Below, piece by piece: positions 17,151-25,755 of a stretch of DNA of 52,130 nucleotides (the first letter of the stretch is position 1; each line of letters begins with the position of its first letter). Source of the DNA: JBFHQE01 sp041592335 (lineage in GTDB: Bacteria; Pseudomonadota; Gammaproteobacteria; Thiohalobacterales; Thiohalobacteraceae); contig JBFHQE010000017.1 in NCBI GenBank assembly GCA_041592335.1, forward strand, positions 1 to 52,130, written 5' to 3'. Below the pieces are notes generated by a model, which saw nothing but the letters and a program-made list of their open reading frames with translations, had not been told where the DNA came from and ran no database searches. The translations under genes were made by a program, and so were the position numbers.

Positions 17151-19088
17151 ATGCCTGTTATTACTCTTCCCGACGGTTCCCAACGTACTTTCGATAAGCC
17201 CATCACGGTCATGGATGTCGCATCCGATATCGGCCCGGGTCTGGCCAAGGCGACATTGGCTGGCCGTGTAGATGGCAAGCTGGTCGATGCCAGTTTTGTC
17301 ATCAAGAACGACGCTGAGCTTGCGATCATAACCAGCAAGAACGATGAAGAAGCACTGGAGTTAATGCGTCATGATGCCGCGCATGTGATGGCGCAGGCGG
17401 TTCAGGAGCTCTATCCGGGCACCCAGGTGACCATCGGGCCAGCGATTGAAAACGGTTTCTATTACGACTTTGCGCGCGAAGAAGCCTTTACGCCCGACGA
17501 TCTGGAAAAGATCGAAGCGCGTATGAACGAAATCGTGAAACGCGATTTGCCGATTGTGCGCGAAGTCTGGGATCGCGATGAAGCCATCAAAGTCTTCGGC
17601 GAACTCGGTGAAGACTATAAGGTCGAGATCATCAAGGACATCATCCCCGCAGGCGAAGAAGTCTCCGTTTATCGCCAGGGCGACTGGTTCGACGTCTGCC
17701 GCGGGCCGCATTTACCAAGCACTGGCAAGCTGGGGCAGGGCTTCAAGCTGATGAAGCTGGCCGGCGCCTACTGGCGTGGCGATTCCAAAAACGAAATGCT
17801 GCAACGCATTTACGGTACCGCCTGGCGCGATAAGAAAGAACTCAAGGCTTATCTGCACCGGCTGGAAGAAGCCGAGAAACGCGATCACCGCAAGATCGGC
17901 AAGGCCATGGACCTGTTTCATACCCAGGAAGAAGCGCCGGGTATGGTGTTCTGGCACGATCAGGGTTGGCAGATTTATCTCACCATTCAGGACTACGTGC
18001 GCGCCAAGCTGCGCAATCACGGCTACCAGGAAGTGCACACGCCGCAGGTCATCGACCGGGTGCTGTGGGAGAAATCGGGTCACTGGGAGAAGTTCCAGGA
18101 CATGATGTTCACCACCCACTCGGAAAACCGCGATTACGCGGTCAAACCGATGAACTGTCCGGCACATATCCAGATCTACAACCATGGCTTGAAGAGCTAC
18201 CGTGATCTACCGCTGCGCCTGGCCGAGTTCGGTTCCTGCCACCGTAATGAGCCATCCGGCACGCTGCATGGCCTGATGCGGGTGCGCAATTTCGTTCAGG
18301 ACGATGCCCACATTTTCTGTACGGAAGGGCAGATTCTGGACGAGGTTTCAGCCTTTATTGACCTGCTGTTCGAGGTGTACAAGGATTTCGGGTTCGACGA
18401 GGTGCTGGTCAAGCTGTCGACCCGTCCCGAAAAGCGCGTGGGCGCCGATGAACTCTGGGATCGGGCCGAAAAAGCGCTGGAAGATGCCTTAAATCACAAG
18501 GAGTTAGCGTGGGAACTTCAACCAGGTGAAGGGGCTTTTTATGGTCCCAAAATAGAGTTTTCGCTGAAGGACTGCCTGGAACGCGTCTGGCAGCTGGGTA
18601 CCATTCAGCTGGACTTCTCCATGCCGGACCGGCTCGGCGCCCAGTACGTGGCAGAGGACGGCTCCAAGCAGGTGCCGGTGATGCTGCACCGCGCCATTCT
18701 GGGCTCTTTGGAGCGTTTTATCGGGATTTTGATCGAACATTACGAGGGAAAACTGCCCACCTGGCTGGCGCCAACCCAGGCGGCGATTCTCACAATTACC
18801 GATCGTGGCCACCCGGCGGCCCAGAAAGTTGAAGAATCCTTGAAAAAACAAGGTATCCGGGTCATTTCGGACTTGAGAAACGAAAAGATCGGCTTTAAAA
18901 TCCGCGAGCACACTTTGCAGCGCGTTCCGTATTTGCTCGTTATCGGGGATCGCGAGGCAGAATCGAATCAGGTGGCCGTACGCACGCGTGGGGGTCAGGA
19001 TCTGGGGGCGATGTCCGTTGAAGACTTTGCCGAACGCCTGACTGCAGAGATCGCGAGCCGCGGCCGTACTTCTTTTTTGGAGGACTAG
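17151..19088 (+). CDS. thrS: Threonyl-tRNA synthetase
   Basis: This cytoplasmic class II synthetase charges tRNA-Thr. The 645-residue product has an N-terminal TGS domain (1-62), then the editing domain with HDAAHVMAQAV (HxxxH) that removes mischarged serine. The catalytic core contains RNEPSGTLHGLMRVRNF (motif 2) and a Cys/His/His zinc site. The C-terminal anticodon-binding domain follows (ITDRGHPAAQKV onward). A GGAGAT ribosome site precedes the ATG at 17151. It opens the conserved thrS-infC-rpmI-rplT block, with infC beginning 3 bases after its stop. Confidence 0.97.
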   Translation: MPVITLPDGSQRTFDKPITVMDVASDIGPGLAKATLAGRVDGKLVDASFVIKNDAELAIITSKNDEEALELMRHDAAHVMAQAVQELYPGTQVTIGPAIENGFYYDFAREEAFTPDDLEKIEARMNEIVKRDLPIVREVWDRDEAIKVFGELGEDYKVEIIKDIIPAGEEVSVYRQGDWFDVCRGPHLPSTGKLGQGFKLMKLAGAYWRGDSKNEMLQRIYGTAWRDKKELKAYLHRLEEAEKRDHRKIGKAMDLFHTQEEAPGMVFWHDQGWQIYLTIQDYVRAKLRNHGYQEVHTPQVIDRVLWEKSGHWEKFQDMMFTTHSENRDYAVKPMNCPAHIQIYNHGLKSYRDLPLRLAEFGSCHRNEPSGTLHGLMRVRNFVQDDAHIFCTEGQILDEVSAFIDLLFEVYKDFGFDEVLVKLSTRPEKRVGADELWDRAEKALEDALNHKELAWELQPGEGAFYGPKIEFSLKDCLERVWQLGTIQLDFSMPDRLGAQYVAEDGSKQVPVMLHRAILGSLERFIGILIEHYEGKLPTWLAPTQAAILTITDRGHPAAQKVEESLKKQGIRVISDLRNEKIGFKIREHTLQRVPYLLVIGDREAESNQVAVRTRGGQDLGAMSVEDFAERLTAEIASRGRTSFLED

Positions 19089-19091
19089 GGT

Positions 19092-19610
19092 ATCGTTAAG
19101 GCTAAAGAAACGCATCGAGTCAATGGAGATATTGATGCACGTAAAGTGCGTGTGATCGGTGCAGAAGGTGAACAGATCGGAGTATTCGCTACCGATAGTG
19201 CATTGGAAATGGCCGAAGAAGCTGGACTCGATCTGGTTGAGATTTCGCCTAACGCGGATCCGCCAGTTTGCCGCATCATGGATTACGGCAAATTCAAATT
19301 CGAGCAAAGCAAGAAAGCTCAAGTTGCGAAAAAGAAGCAGAAACAAACCCAGGTTAAGGAAATCAAATTCCGTCCTGGTACAGATGTAGGGGATTATCAG
19401 GTCAAACTCCGCAACCTGATCCGTTTCCTGCAAGATGGAGACCGCGTGAAAGTGACCTTACGCTTCCGCGGCCGTGAAATGGCGCACCAGGAACTGGGGC
19501 GCGATCTTCTAAACCGGGTGAAAGAAGACCTGGAAGAGTACGCAACTGTTGAACAGTTTCCGAAAATGGAAGGTCGCCAGATGGTGATGGTGATGTCTCC
19601 GAAGAAGTGA
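19092..19610 (+). CDS. infC: Translation initiation factor IF-3, ATC start
   Basis: IF-3 binds the 30S subunit, prevents subunit joining and checks the start codon-fMet-tRNA match. The motif VDLVEISPNA appears here as LDLVEISPNADPPVCRIMDYGKF, and the protein runs to a normal C terminus. Conserved N-terminal residues (KETHRVNGDIDARKVRVIG) extend upstream of every ATG, GTG or TTG in the frame, back to ATC at 19092. A GGAGG ribosome site at 19079-19083 sits 8 bases before that ATC. An ATC start gives 172 residues, close to the usual ~175-180. Rare AUU/AUC/AUA starts are known for infC and allow IF-3 to repress its own synthesis. Gene callers limited to ATG/GTG/TTG will truncate it to 19146. Confidence 0.93.
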   Translation: MVKAKETHRVNGDIDARKVRVIGAEGEQIGVFATDSALEMAEEAGLDLVEISPNADPPVCRIMDYGKFKFEQSKKAQVAKKKQKQTQVKEIKFRPGTDVGDYQVKLRNLIRFLQDGDRVKVTLRFRGREMAHQELGRDLLNRVKEDLEEYATVEQFPKMEGRQMVMVMSPKK

Positions 19611-19626
19611 ATGGCGTTGTTTAACT

Positions 19627-19682
19627 AAACCCACCGGGTTTGGCCATTCTTTCCACTAACGATCCGGGTGTAAGGTCACCCG
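19627..19682 (+). promoter_or_regulatory. Two-hairpin leader before rpmI, possible L20 site
   Basis: Two stems lie in the 92-base infC-rpmI gap: AAACCC-ACC-GGGTTT (19627-19641) and CGGGTG-TAAGGT-CACCCG (19665-19682). In E. coli, L20 represses rpmI-rplT translation by binding folded RNA in this position. A similar role here is inference. Confidence 0.4.
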
Positions 19683-19702
19683 TGAATACGGAGTAAGCAG
19701 AA

Positions 19703-19900
19703 ATGCCGAAAATGAAGACCAACCGAGGCGCCGCCAAGCGCTTCAAAAAGACAGCGAAGGGCGGCTTCAAGCGCGCTCAGTCGCATCGTCGTCATATCCT
19801 GACCAAGAAGAGCAGCAAGCGTAAACGTCAGCTGGGTACGCCCTCGCACGTTCACGAGTCAGACGTCGCCATGGTGCGTCGTATGATGCCTTTTGCATAA
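19703..19900 (+). CDS. rpmI: 50S ribosomal protein L35
   Basis: A 65-residue, very basic protein, MPKMKTNRGAAKRFKKTAKG at the start and HVHESDVAMVRRMMPFA at the end, matching L35 over its whole length. It is a small component of the large ribosomal subunit. An ACGGAG ribosome site precedes the ATG. It lies between infC and rplT as expected. Confidence 0.97.
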   Translation: MPKMKTNRGAAKRFKKTAKGGFKRAQSHRRHILTKKSSKRKRQLGTPSHVHESDVAMVRRMMPFA

Positions 19901-19915
19901 CGGGAGGGATAGAAG

Positions 19916-20275
19916 ATGGCACGAGTAAAACGTGGTGTAATCGCTCGCGCGAGCCACAAGAAAATCATGAAGAAGGCGAAGGGTTACTATGGTGCCCGTC
20001 GCAAGGTATTCCGCATTGCCAAGCAGGCTGTCATCAAGGCAGGCCAATACGCCTACCGCGACCGCCGTCAGCGCAAGCGTCAGTTCCGTCAGCTGTGGAT
20101 TGCCCGTATCAACGCCGCTGCGCGCGATAACGGTATGTCCTACAGCCGTCTCATTAACGGTTTGAAGAAGGCCGGAATTGAGATCGACCGCAAGGTGCTG
20201 GCGGATATCGCCGTACACGACAAGGCAGCCTTCTCAGCCATTGCTGAACAGGCCAAGGCTGGTCTTGCGGCGTAA
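19916..20275 (+). CDS. rplT: 50S ribosomal protein L20
   Basis: A 119-residue basic protein starting MARVKRGVIARASHKKIMKKAKGYYGARRKVFR without gaps from the family pattern. L20 binds 23S rRNA early in large-subunit assembly and, in enterics, represses its own operon. A GGGAGG ribosome site lies before the ATG, 15 bases after rpmI. A strong terminator follows. Confidence 0.97.
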   Translation: MARVKRGVIARASHKKIMKKAKGYYGARRKVFRIAKQAVIKAGQYAYRDRRQRKRQFRQLWIARINAAARDNGMSYSRLINGLKKAGIEIDRKVLADIAVHDKAAFSAIAEQAKAGLAA

Positions 20276-20307
20276 GCCCCGGGACCAACCGCGGAGAGTA
20301 GTGTGTG

Positions 20308-20342
20308 AAAAGGAAGGCTTGATGCCTTCCTTTTCTTTTTTG
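20308..20342 (+). terminator. Rho-independent terminator after rplT
   Basis: The hairpin AAAAGGAAGGC-TTGAT-GCCTTCCTTTT is followed by CTTTTTT. It closes the thrS-rplT unit and separates it from pheS. Confidence 0.92.
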
Positions 20343-20383
20343 GATAAACACTACCTGCTGATACATTATCAGTAAGGATAATC

Positions 20384-20431
20384 GTAGGAGCGGGCTTGCC
20401 CGTGAACATTCGCGGCCAAGGCCGCTCCTGC
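20384..20431. repeat. REP-like palindrome, copy A
   Basis: GTAGGAGCGGGCTTGCCCG opens this element and GGCCGCTCCTGC closes it, with TTCGCGGCCAAGG between. It is one of three related copies (others at 21512 and 37491). Such GTAGGAGCG palindromes are a common class of dispersed intergenic repeat in gammaproteobacteria. It ends 31 bases before pheS. Confidence 0.85.
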
Positions 20432-20462
20432 ATAAATCAATCACAAAAACTGGACTTCGAAC

Positions 20463-21485
20463 GTGCAAAGCGAAATCGATCAGCTCCTGAAGAATGCTGA
20501 ACAATCCATTAGTGCCGTCAGTGATCTGAAAGCGCTGGATGACATCCGTGTAGAATACCTCGGCAAGAAAGGCGCGCTGACACTGAAACTGAAAGAGCTT
20601 GGCAGCCTGTCGCCGGATGAACGCAAGACAGCGGGCCAGGTAATCAACCAGGCCAAGCAGGCGGTTCAGCAGGCGCTGGAGACCCGCAAGACAGCCCTGC
20701 AGGAAGCCGAGCTGCAGCAGCAATTGGCGACTGAAACTATCGATGTGACCTTGCCTGGACGCGGTCTGGGCACAGGCGGTCTGCATCCCGTCACCATGAC
20801 GCTCAAACGCATCGAGGCCATGTTTGCCGACATGGGATTTGAGGTCGCCACTGGTCCTGAAATCGAAGACGATTATCATAATTTCGAAGCGCTGAATATT
20901 CCCGCGCATCACCCCGCGCGCGCCATGCACGACACTTTCTATTTCGATGAACATCATGTGCTGCGCACCCATACATCTCCCGTGCAGATTCGTGTCATGG
21001 AAACTGAACAACCACCGCTGCGCGTTATAGCCCCGGGTCGTGTTTATCGCTGTGATTCCGATCTCACGCATACGCCGATGTTTCACCAGGTTGAAGGATT
21101 GTTGGTGGATGAAGAGGTCAGCTTTGCGGACCTCAAGGGTATTCTCGATGAATTCCTGAAAAACTTTTTCGAGCGAGACGATTTGAGTGTGCGTTTCCGT
21201 CCGTCTTATTTTCCTTTCACTGAACCTTCGGCGGAAGTGGATATTCAGTGCGTGATGTGCGGCGGAGAAGGTTGCCGTGTCTGCAGTCACACCGGCTGGC
21301 TGGAAGTGCTGGGTTGCGGCATGGTGCATCCTAAAGTATTCGAATATGCCGGTGTGGATACCGAGAAATACACCGGTTTTGCCTTTGGTATGGGCGTAGA
21401 ACGTTTGGCCATGTTGCGTTATGGCGTGAACGATTTGCGCCTTTTCTTTGAAAATGATTTGCGCTTCCTGCGCCAGTTTAATTGA
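20463..21485 (+). CDS. pheS: Phenylalanyl-tRNA synthetase alpha subunit
   Basis: The alpha chain of the (alpha-beta)2 enzyme carries the class II catalytic site that activates phenylalanine. The 340-residue product has an N-terminal coiled coil, then motif 2 around IAPGRVYRCDSDLTHTPMFHQ and motif 3 GMGVERLAMLRYG near the end. A cysteine pair region (CVMCGGEGCRVCSHTGW) is also present. The start is GTG 20463. It is bracketed by two REP-like repeats, and the gap to pheT is 133 bases, unusually wide for this pair. Confidence 0.96.
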   Translation: MQSEIDQLLKNAEQSISAVSDLKALDDIRVEYLGKKGALTLKLKELGSLSPDERKTAGQVINQAKQAVQQALETRKTALQEAELQQQLATETIDVTLPGRGLGTGGLHPVTMTLKRIEAMFADMGFEVATGPEIEDDYHNFEALNIPAHHPARAMHDTFYFDEHHVLRTHTSPVQIRVMETEQPPLRVIAPGRVYRCDSDLTHTPMFHQVEGLLVDEEVSFADLKGILDEFLKNFFERDDLSVRFRPSYFPFTEPSAEVDIQCVMCGGEGCRVCSHTGWLEVLGCGMVHPKVFEYAGVDTEKYTGFAFGMGVERLAMLRYGVNDLRLFFENDLRFLRQFN

Positions 21486-21511
21486 GGATGCTGGCTAGCT
21501 GGAAAGTTAAC

Positions 21512-21564
21512 TTGTAGGAGCGGCCTTGGCCGCGAATCGTACGCGAGCAAGCGCACTCTTACAA
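21512..21564. repeat. REP-like palindrome, copy B
   Basis: TTGTAGGAGCGGCCTTGGCCGCG opens the element and CGCACTCTTACAA closes it, so the ends pair as TTGTAGGAG/CTCTTACAA with one mismatch. It lies in the pheS-pheT gap and is related to copies A and C, though its second half is more diverged. Confidence 0.8.
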
Positions 21565-21618
21565 AGATCATTCCCCTCTCCTTGAGGAATAGGGAATAAA
21601 GAAGACTGAGAATAGAAT

Positions 21619-24000
21619 ATGAAATTCAGTGAACAATGGTTGCGTGAATGGGTTAACCCATCAATTAGTACCGATGAGCTTGTCGAACAGCTGACAATGG
21701 CCGGACTCGAGGTCGACGCTGTCGAACCCGCTGCAGCGGCGTTTGAAAAAGTCGTTGTGGGTGAAGTTAAAGAACTTGAACCTCACCCGGACGCAGACAA
21801 GCTGCGTGTCACCAGGGTCGATGTCGGTGAAGATGAACTGCTGCAGATTGTCTGTGGCGCTGCCAATGTAGCCGTGGGCATGAAAGTGCCGACTGCACTG
21901 GTTGGCGCTGTTTTGCCCGGCGATATGAAGATCAAGAAAGCCAAGCTGCGCGGCGTTCCCTCGGCCGGCATGCTGTGTTCGGCCAAGGAGATCGGGCTGG
22001 CTGAAGAGGCATCCGGATTATTGCCCTTGGCTGAAGATGCGCCGGTAGGCATGAATATCCGTGACTTTTACAAGCTGGATGATGCCTGTATTGATGTGGA
22101 TCTGACGCCGAACCGCAGCGACTGCCTGGGGATTGAAGGTATTGCGCGCGAAGTTGCTGTGCTGAACCGGGTCGAAATATGTCGCCCTGTGATTACCCCG
22201 GTCGCTGCGGAGCATGATGAGAATTTTAGCGTTAAAGTCAGCGCACCAGAAGCCTGTCCGCGCTATCTGGGTCGCATCATCAAGGATGTAAATGTAAACG
22301 CGGAAACGCCTGTGTGGATGCAGGAGCGGTTGCGCCGCAGTGGCATTCGTTCGCTGGGGCCGGTAGTGGATGTGACCAATTACGTGTTGCTTGAACTCGG
22401 CCAACCCATGCACGGCTTTGATCTCAATATTCTGTCGGGCGCAATCGATGTGCGCTATGCAGCGGATAATGAAAAGCTGGTTTTGCTGGATGGCAAGGAA
22501 GTTGCGCTGGATAGCGATACGCTGGTGATAGCCGATGCCAATGGACCTTTGGCATTGGCCGGGATCATGGGTGGCGAGAAATCAGGTGTCACCGATCAGA
22601 CAAAAGACATTTTTCTCGAATGCGCGTTTTTCACGCCGACCGTTATTGCCGGACGTGCGCGCCGCTATGGCATGCAGACCGATTCGTCATTCCGGTTTGA
22701 ACGCGGCGTTGACTATCAATTGCAGGCACGCGCCATGGAGCGCGCCACGGCCTTGTTGGTTGAAATAGCCGGTGGCAGCGCCGGGCCTGTTTCAGAGGTT
22801 TGCAGTGATAGCCATCTTCCTGTTCCGGCGACAATAACGTTGCGCCACGAACGCGTTACAAAATTGCTGGGACTGAGTCTGCCTGAAAGTGAAATCGAAG
22901 AGATACTGGTACGACTTGGTTGTGCCGTGGATAAAACGACAGGTGGCTGGCATGTAACTGCGCCATCTTATCGTTTCGATTTCAGTATCGAAGCAGATCT
23001 CATAGAAGACATTGGGCGGATCTACGGTTACAACCGGCTGCCAACATCGGCGCCTCGCGGCGACCTGAAAATGAGCGTGCGGCCGGAGGCGCAACGTCCG
23101 CTGGATCGTTTTCGCAATTTGCTGGTGGATCGCGATTATCAGGAAGCCATTACCTACAGCTTTGTCGATGAGGAAATGCAGTCGCTGCTCTCACCGGCGA
23201 TCAAGCCCGTGGCGCTGGCCAACCCTATTTCCGCTGATCTCTCTGTTATGCGCACCAGTCTCTGGGCGGGCTTGTTGCGGGCGGTCGAATATAACCTGAA
23301 CCGTCAACAAAGCCGGGTTCGTTTATTCGAGCAGGGTCTTAACTATTTCCCTCAAGATAATGATTTCAAACAGGAAAGATATCTAGCTGGTGTTATCTGT
23401 GGAGAGCGCCTGGCGGAGCAATGGGCTAGCGAAAAAGGTCAGCTGGTTGATTTCTATGACGTAAAGGGCGATGTCGAGGCGTTATTAGCCACGGCAGGAA
23501 ATGCGGCGAACTTCACTTTTGAGTCAGGAAAGCATCCCGCCTTGCATCCGGGGCGTACTGCCTGCCTGAAACGCGACGGCGCAGTGGTTGGCTATTTGGG
23601 GTCGATTCACCCGGAGTTGGCGCGTAAACTGAAAATTCCCAAGCATATTCAGTTATTTGAATTACAATTGGACGCTCTCGAAAACGGCGAAATCGCTGCC
23701 TTTGAAGCGCTTTCGAAGTTCCCGGCGATCCGGCGAGACCTCTCGTTTAACGTTTCCCGCGAGGTGTTGGCGGATGAAATTCGGGGCGTTATTGCCGATC
23801 AAGGGCTTACAGCGCTAAAGGAAATCAGGGTATTTGACGTATATGAGGGTCAAGGGGTAGAAAAAGGTCTAAAAAGCATCGCTTTAGGCTTGATTCTACA
23901 GGATTCTTCGCGCACACTAACCGACCAGGATGTGGAAGAAATCATCACTCGTGTGATAACAGCCCTTAAAGAAAAAACCGGGGCAAGCTTGAGAGAATGA
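21619..24000 (+). CDS. pheT: Phenylalanyl-tRNA synthetase beta subunit
   Basis: The beta chain holds tRNA-binding and editing functions of PheRS. The 793-residue length is standard. An EMAP-like tRNA-binding domain lies at about 40-150 (VVVGEVKELEPHPDADKL), then the B3/B4 editing domain and the B5 domain. A class II-like core without activity follows, and a ferredoxin-fold anticodon-binding domain ends the protein (FPAIRRDLSFNV onward). Its TGA overlaps the ihfA start region, so ihfA is expected to be co-transcribed, as in E. coli. Confidence 0.96.
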   Translation: MKFSEQWLREWVNPSISTDELVEQLTMAGLEVDAVEPAAAAFEKVVVGEVKELEPHPDADKLRVTRVDVGEDELLQIVCGAANVAVGMKVPTALVGAVLPGDMKIKKAKLRGVPSAGMLCSAKEIGLAEEASGLLPLAEDAPVGMNIRDFYKLDDACIDVDLTPNRSDCLGIEGIAREVAVLNRVEICRPVITPVAAEHDENFSVKVSAPEACPRYLGRIIKDVNVNAETPVWMQERLRRSGIRSLGPVVDVTNYVLLELGQPMHGFDLNILSGAIDVRYAADNEKLVLLDGKEVALDSDTLVIADANGPLALAGIMGGEKSGVTDQTKDIFLECAFFTPTVIAGRARRYGMQTDSSFRFERGVDYQLQARAMERATALLVEIAGGSAGPVSEVCSDSHLPVPATITLRHERVTKLLGLSLPESEIEEILVRLGCAVDKTTGGWHVTAPSYRFDFSIEADLIEDIGRIYGYNRLPTSAPRGDLKMSVRPEAQRPLDRFRNLLVDRDYQEAITYSFVDEEMQSLLSPAIKPVALANPISADLSVMRTSLWAGLLRAVEYNLNRQQSRVRLFEQGLNYFPQDNDFKQERYLAGVICGERLAEQWASEKGQLVDFYDVKGDVEALLATAGNAANFTFESGKHPALHPGRTACLKRDGAVVGYLGSIHPELARKLKIPKHIQLFELQLDALENGEIAAFEALSKFPAIRRDLSFNVSREVLADEIRGVIADQGLTALKEIRVFDVYEGQGVEKGLKSIALGLILQDSSRTLTDQDVEEIITRVITALKEKTGASLRE

Positions 24001-24002
24001 TT

Positions 24003-24308
24003 ATGGCTTTAACCAAAGCAGAATTAGCAGAAAAATTGTTTGAGGACCTTGGGCTTAACAAGCGGGAGGCCAAGGAACTGGTAGAAATGTTTTTTGAGGA
24101 AATCCGGGCAGCGCTGTCCACCGGTCACCAGGTGAAACTCTCTGGTTTCGGGAATTTTGATCTGCGCGATAAAAATCAACGGCCTGGGCGTAATCCGAAG
24201 ACGGGAGAAGAGATTCCCATCACGGCTCGCCGCGTCGTTACATTCCGCCCTGGTCAAAAATTAAAATCCCGAGTAGAAGCTTATGCTGGAAGTCAGCAAC
24301 AACCTTGA
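24003..24308 (+). CDS. ihfA: Integration host factor subunit alpha
   Basis: IhfA pairs with IhfB to bend DNA sharply in replication, recombination and transcription. The 101-residue product starts MALTKAELAEKLFEDLGLNKREAKELVE and has the arm sequence RPGRNPKTGEEIPI whose proline intercalates in DNA. ATG 24003 is preferred over the in-frame start at 23997, since it fits the family N terminus. It follows pheT with no real gap and overlaps the MerR-like gene by 26 bases. Confidence 0.96.
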   Translation: MALTKAELAEKLFEDLGLNKREAKELVEMFFEEIRAALSTGHQVKLSGFGNFDLRDKNQRPGRNPKTGEEIPITARRVVTFRPGQKLKSRVEAYAGSQQQP

Positions 24309-24639
24309 ACTGCCTGCCATTCCCGGCAAGCGTTACTTCACAATTGGCGAAGTCAGTGAACTCTGCGGGGTTAAGCCGCATGTGCTGCGCTACTGGGAAC
24401 AGGAATTTCCCCAGCTGAAGCCCGTCAAGCGCCGTGGTAACCGCCGTTACTACCAGCGCCATGACGTGTTGATGATCCGCCAGATTCGTAGCCTGCTGTA
24501 TGAACAGGGATTTACCATCGGTGGCGCGCGCCAGCGGCTATCCGGTGAAGAGGCTAAGGAAGACGTCAATCAGAGCCAGCAGATCATTCGCCAGATGCGG
24601 ATGGAACTGGAAGACCTGTTGCAACTTCTCCGGCGCTAA
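24283..24639 (+). CDS. MerR-family transcriptional regulator
   Basis: A 118-residue protein with a MerR-type winged helix-turn-helix at about residues 15-85: YFTIGEVSELCGVKPHVLRYWE and GNRRYYQRHDVLMIRQI. A short helical tail of ~30 residues takes the place of an effector domain, and no metal-binding cysteine cluster is seen. This small regulator is often found directly behind ihfA in gammaproteobacteria, but its target and inducer are not established. The start overlaps ihfA and could be somewhat later. Confidence 0.85.
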   Translation: MLEVSNNLELPAIPGKRYFTIGEVSELCGVKPHVLRYWEQEFPQLKPVKRRGNRRYYQRHDVLMIRQIRSLLYEQGFTIGGARQRLSGEEAKEDVNQSQQIIRQMRMELEDLLQLLRR

Positions 24640-24684
24640 CGCCGATTCAATTCCCACTGAGTTTTCTGTATCATTGCGCGCTTT

Positions 24685-24761
<77 letters not shown>

Positions 24762-24783
24762 AATTCTTTTCTGATTTACAGTA

Positions 24784-25755
24784 ATGCCTATGCTGCCGAT
24801 TATTGTCTCATTCGCTTTAGCCGCAGCATTTACCTGGCTTTTCTCCAGCCGTTTCACGCCTCTCAAGATACTCGATCACCCCAACGAGCGATCGTTGCAT
24901 GTGGCGCCCGTGCATCGTACTGGTGGACTGGCGATTTTGATTGGCGCTTTCCTCGCCGTTCTGCTTTCAGGCTCACTGGGGTTGCTGAATGAGTTCAGTA
25001 ATGTCTTCATCCTGAGTGCAGCGGTTTTGCTGTTCATCTCTTTTCTTGATGATCTCAGGCATGTGGCTATCGGCATCCGTTTTTTAACGCAAGCGCTGGC
25101 GGCATTTCTGGTGTGTTTTTATTTCCTGGGGATTCAGCTGATCTGGCTGTTTCCTGTGGCGATCGCACTGGTCTGGATGATCAATCTTTATAACTTCATG
25201 GATGGGATGGACGGTTTTGCCGGTGGCATGTCGGCAATCGGGTTTGGTTTTTTCAGTTTGATAGCATACCAGCAGGGCGCAATCGAGCCCGCGTTGCTTT
25301 GCGCGCTGATTGCATCAGCTTCCGTGGGTTTTCTGCTGTTTAATTTTCCACCCGCAAAAATTTTCATGGGTGATGCGGGTTCTACGTTGATGGGTTTTTT
25401 CGCGGGTATCGCGATTCTGTATTTTCACCTGGAGAACCTGCTGTTCGCGGGCCTTGGCGTGCTGTTGTTTTCACCTTTTATTATCGATGCAACCGTGACC
25501 CTGTTACGGCGTATGTATCGCGGCGAAAAATTCTGGCTGGCGCACCGAACCCATTATTATCAGCGCCTGGTACAGGCAGGCTGGGGCCATAAGGCAACAG
25601 TTTTGGTGGAATATGGCCTAATGCTGTTATGCGGGGGAACAGTGTTGCTGGTGGCACAGCAGCCCGCACTGCAATGGCCAGTCATGGCTGGCTGGCTGTC
25701 AGGGTATGCGGTGATTATGCTGTGGCTGGAAAAGAGGGTGCTGCGGAGAGCTTAA
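24784..25755 (+). CDS. WecA/TagO-like undecaprenyl-phosphate sugar-1-phosphate transferase
   Basis: The 323-residue polytopic protein belongs to the MraY/WecA family (GT4). It would transfer a HexNAc-1-phosphate from UDP-sugar to undecaprenyl phosphate, starting a lipid-linked glycan. Visible motifs are DHPNERSLH at 31-39, the Mg-binding FLDD pair at 89-90, NFMDGMDG at 137-144, FMGDAGS at 194-200, and an HRTHYYQRL-like loop (His-containing motif) near 258. About ten membrane helices fit. It stands alone behind tRNA-Pro, yet it would suit the polysaccharide locus at 1-13 kb, where no initiating transferase is visible. Its stop codon shares TTAA with convergent infA. Confidence 0.88.
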   Translation: MPMLPIIVSFALAAAFTWLFSSRFTPLKILDHPNERSLHVAPVHRTGGLAILIGAFLAVLLSGSLGLLNEFSNVFILSAAVLLFISFLDDLRHVAIGIRFLTQALAAFLVCFYFLGIQLIWLFPVAIALVWMINLYNFMDGMDGFAGGMSAIGFGFFSLIAYQQGAIEPALLCALIASASVGFLLFNFPPAKIFMGDAGSTLMGFFAGIAILYFHLENLLFAGLGVLLFSPFIIDATVTLLRRMYRGEKFWLAHRTHYYQRLVQAGWGHKATVLVEYGLMLLCGGTVLLVAQQPALQWPVMAGWLSGYAVIMLWLEKRVLRRA

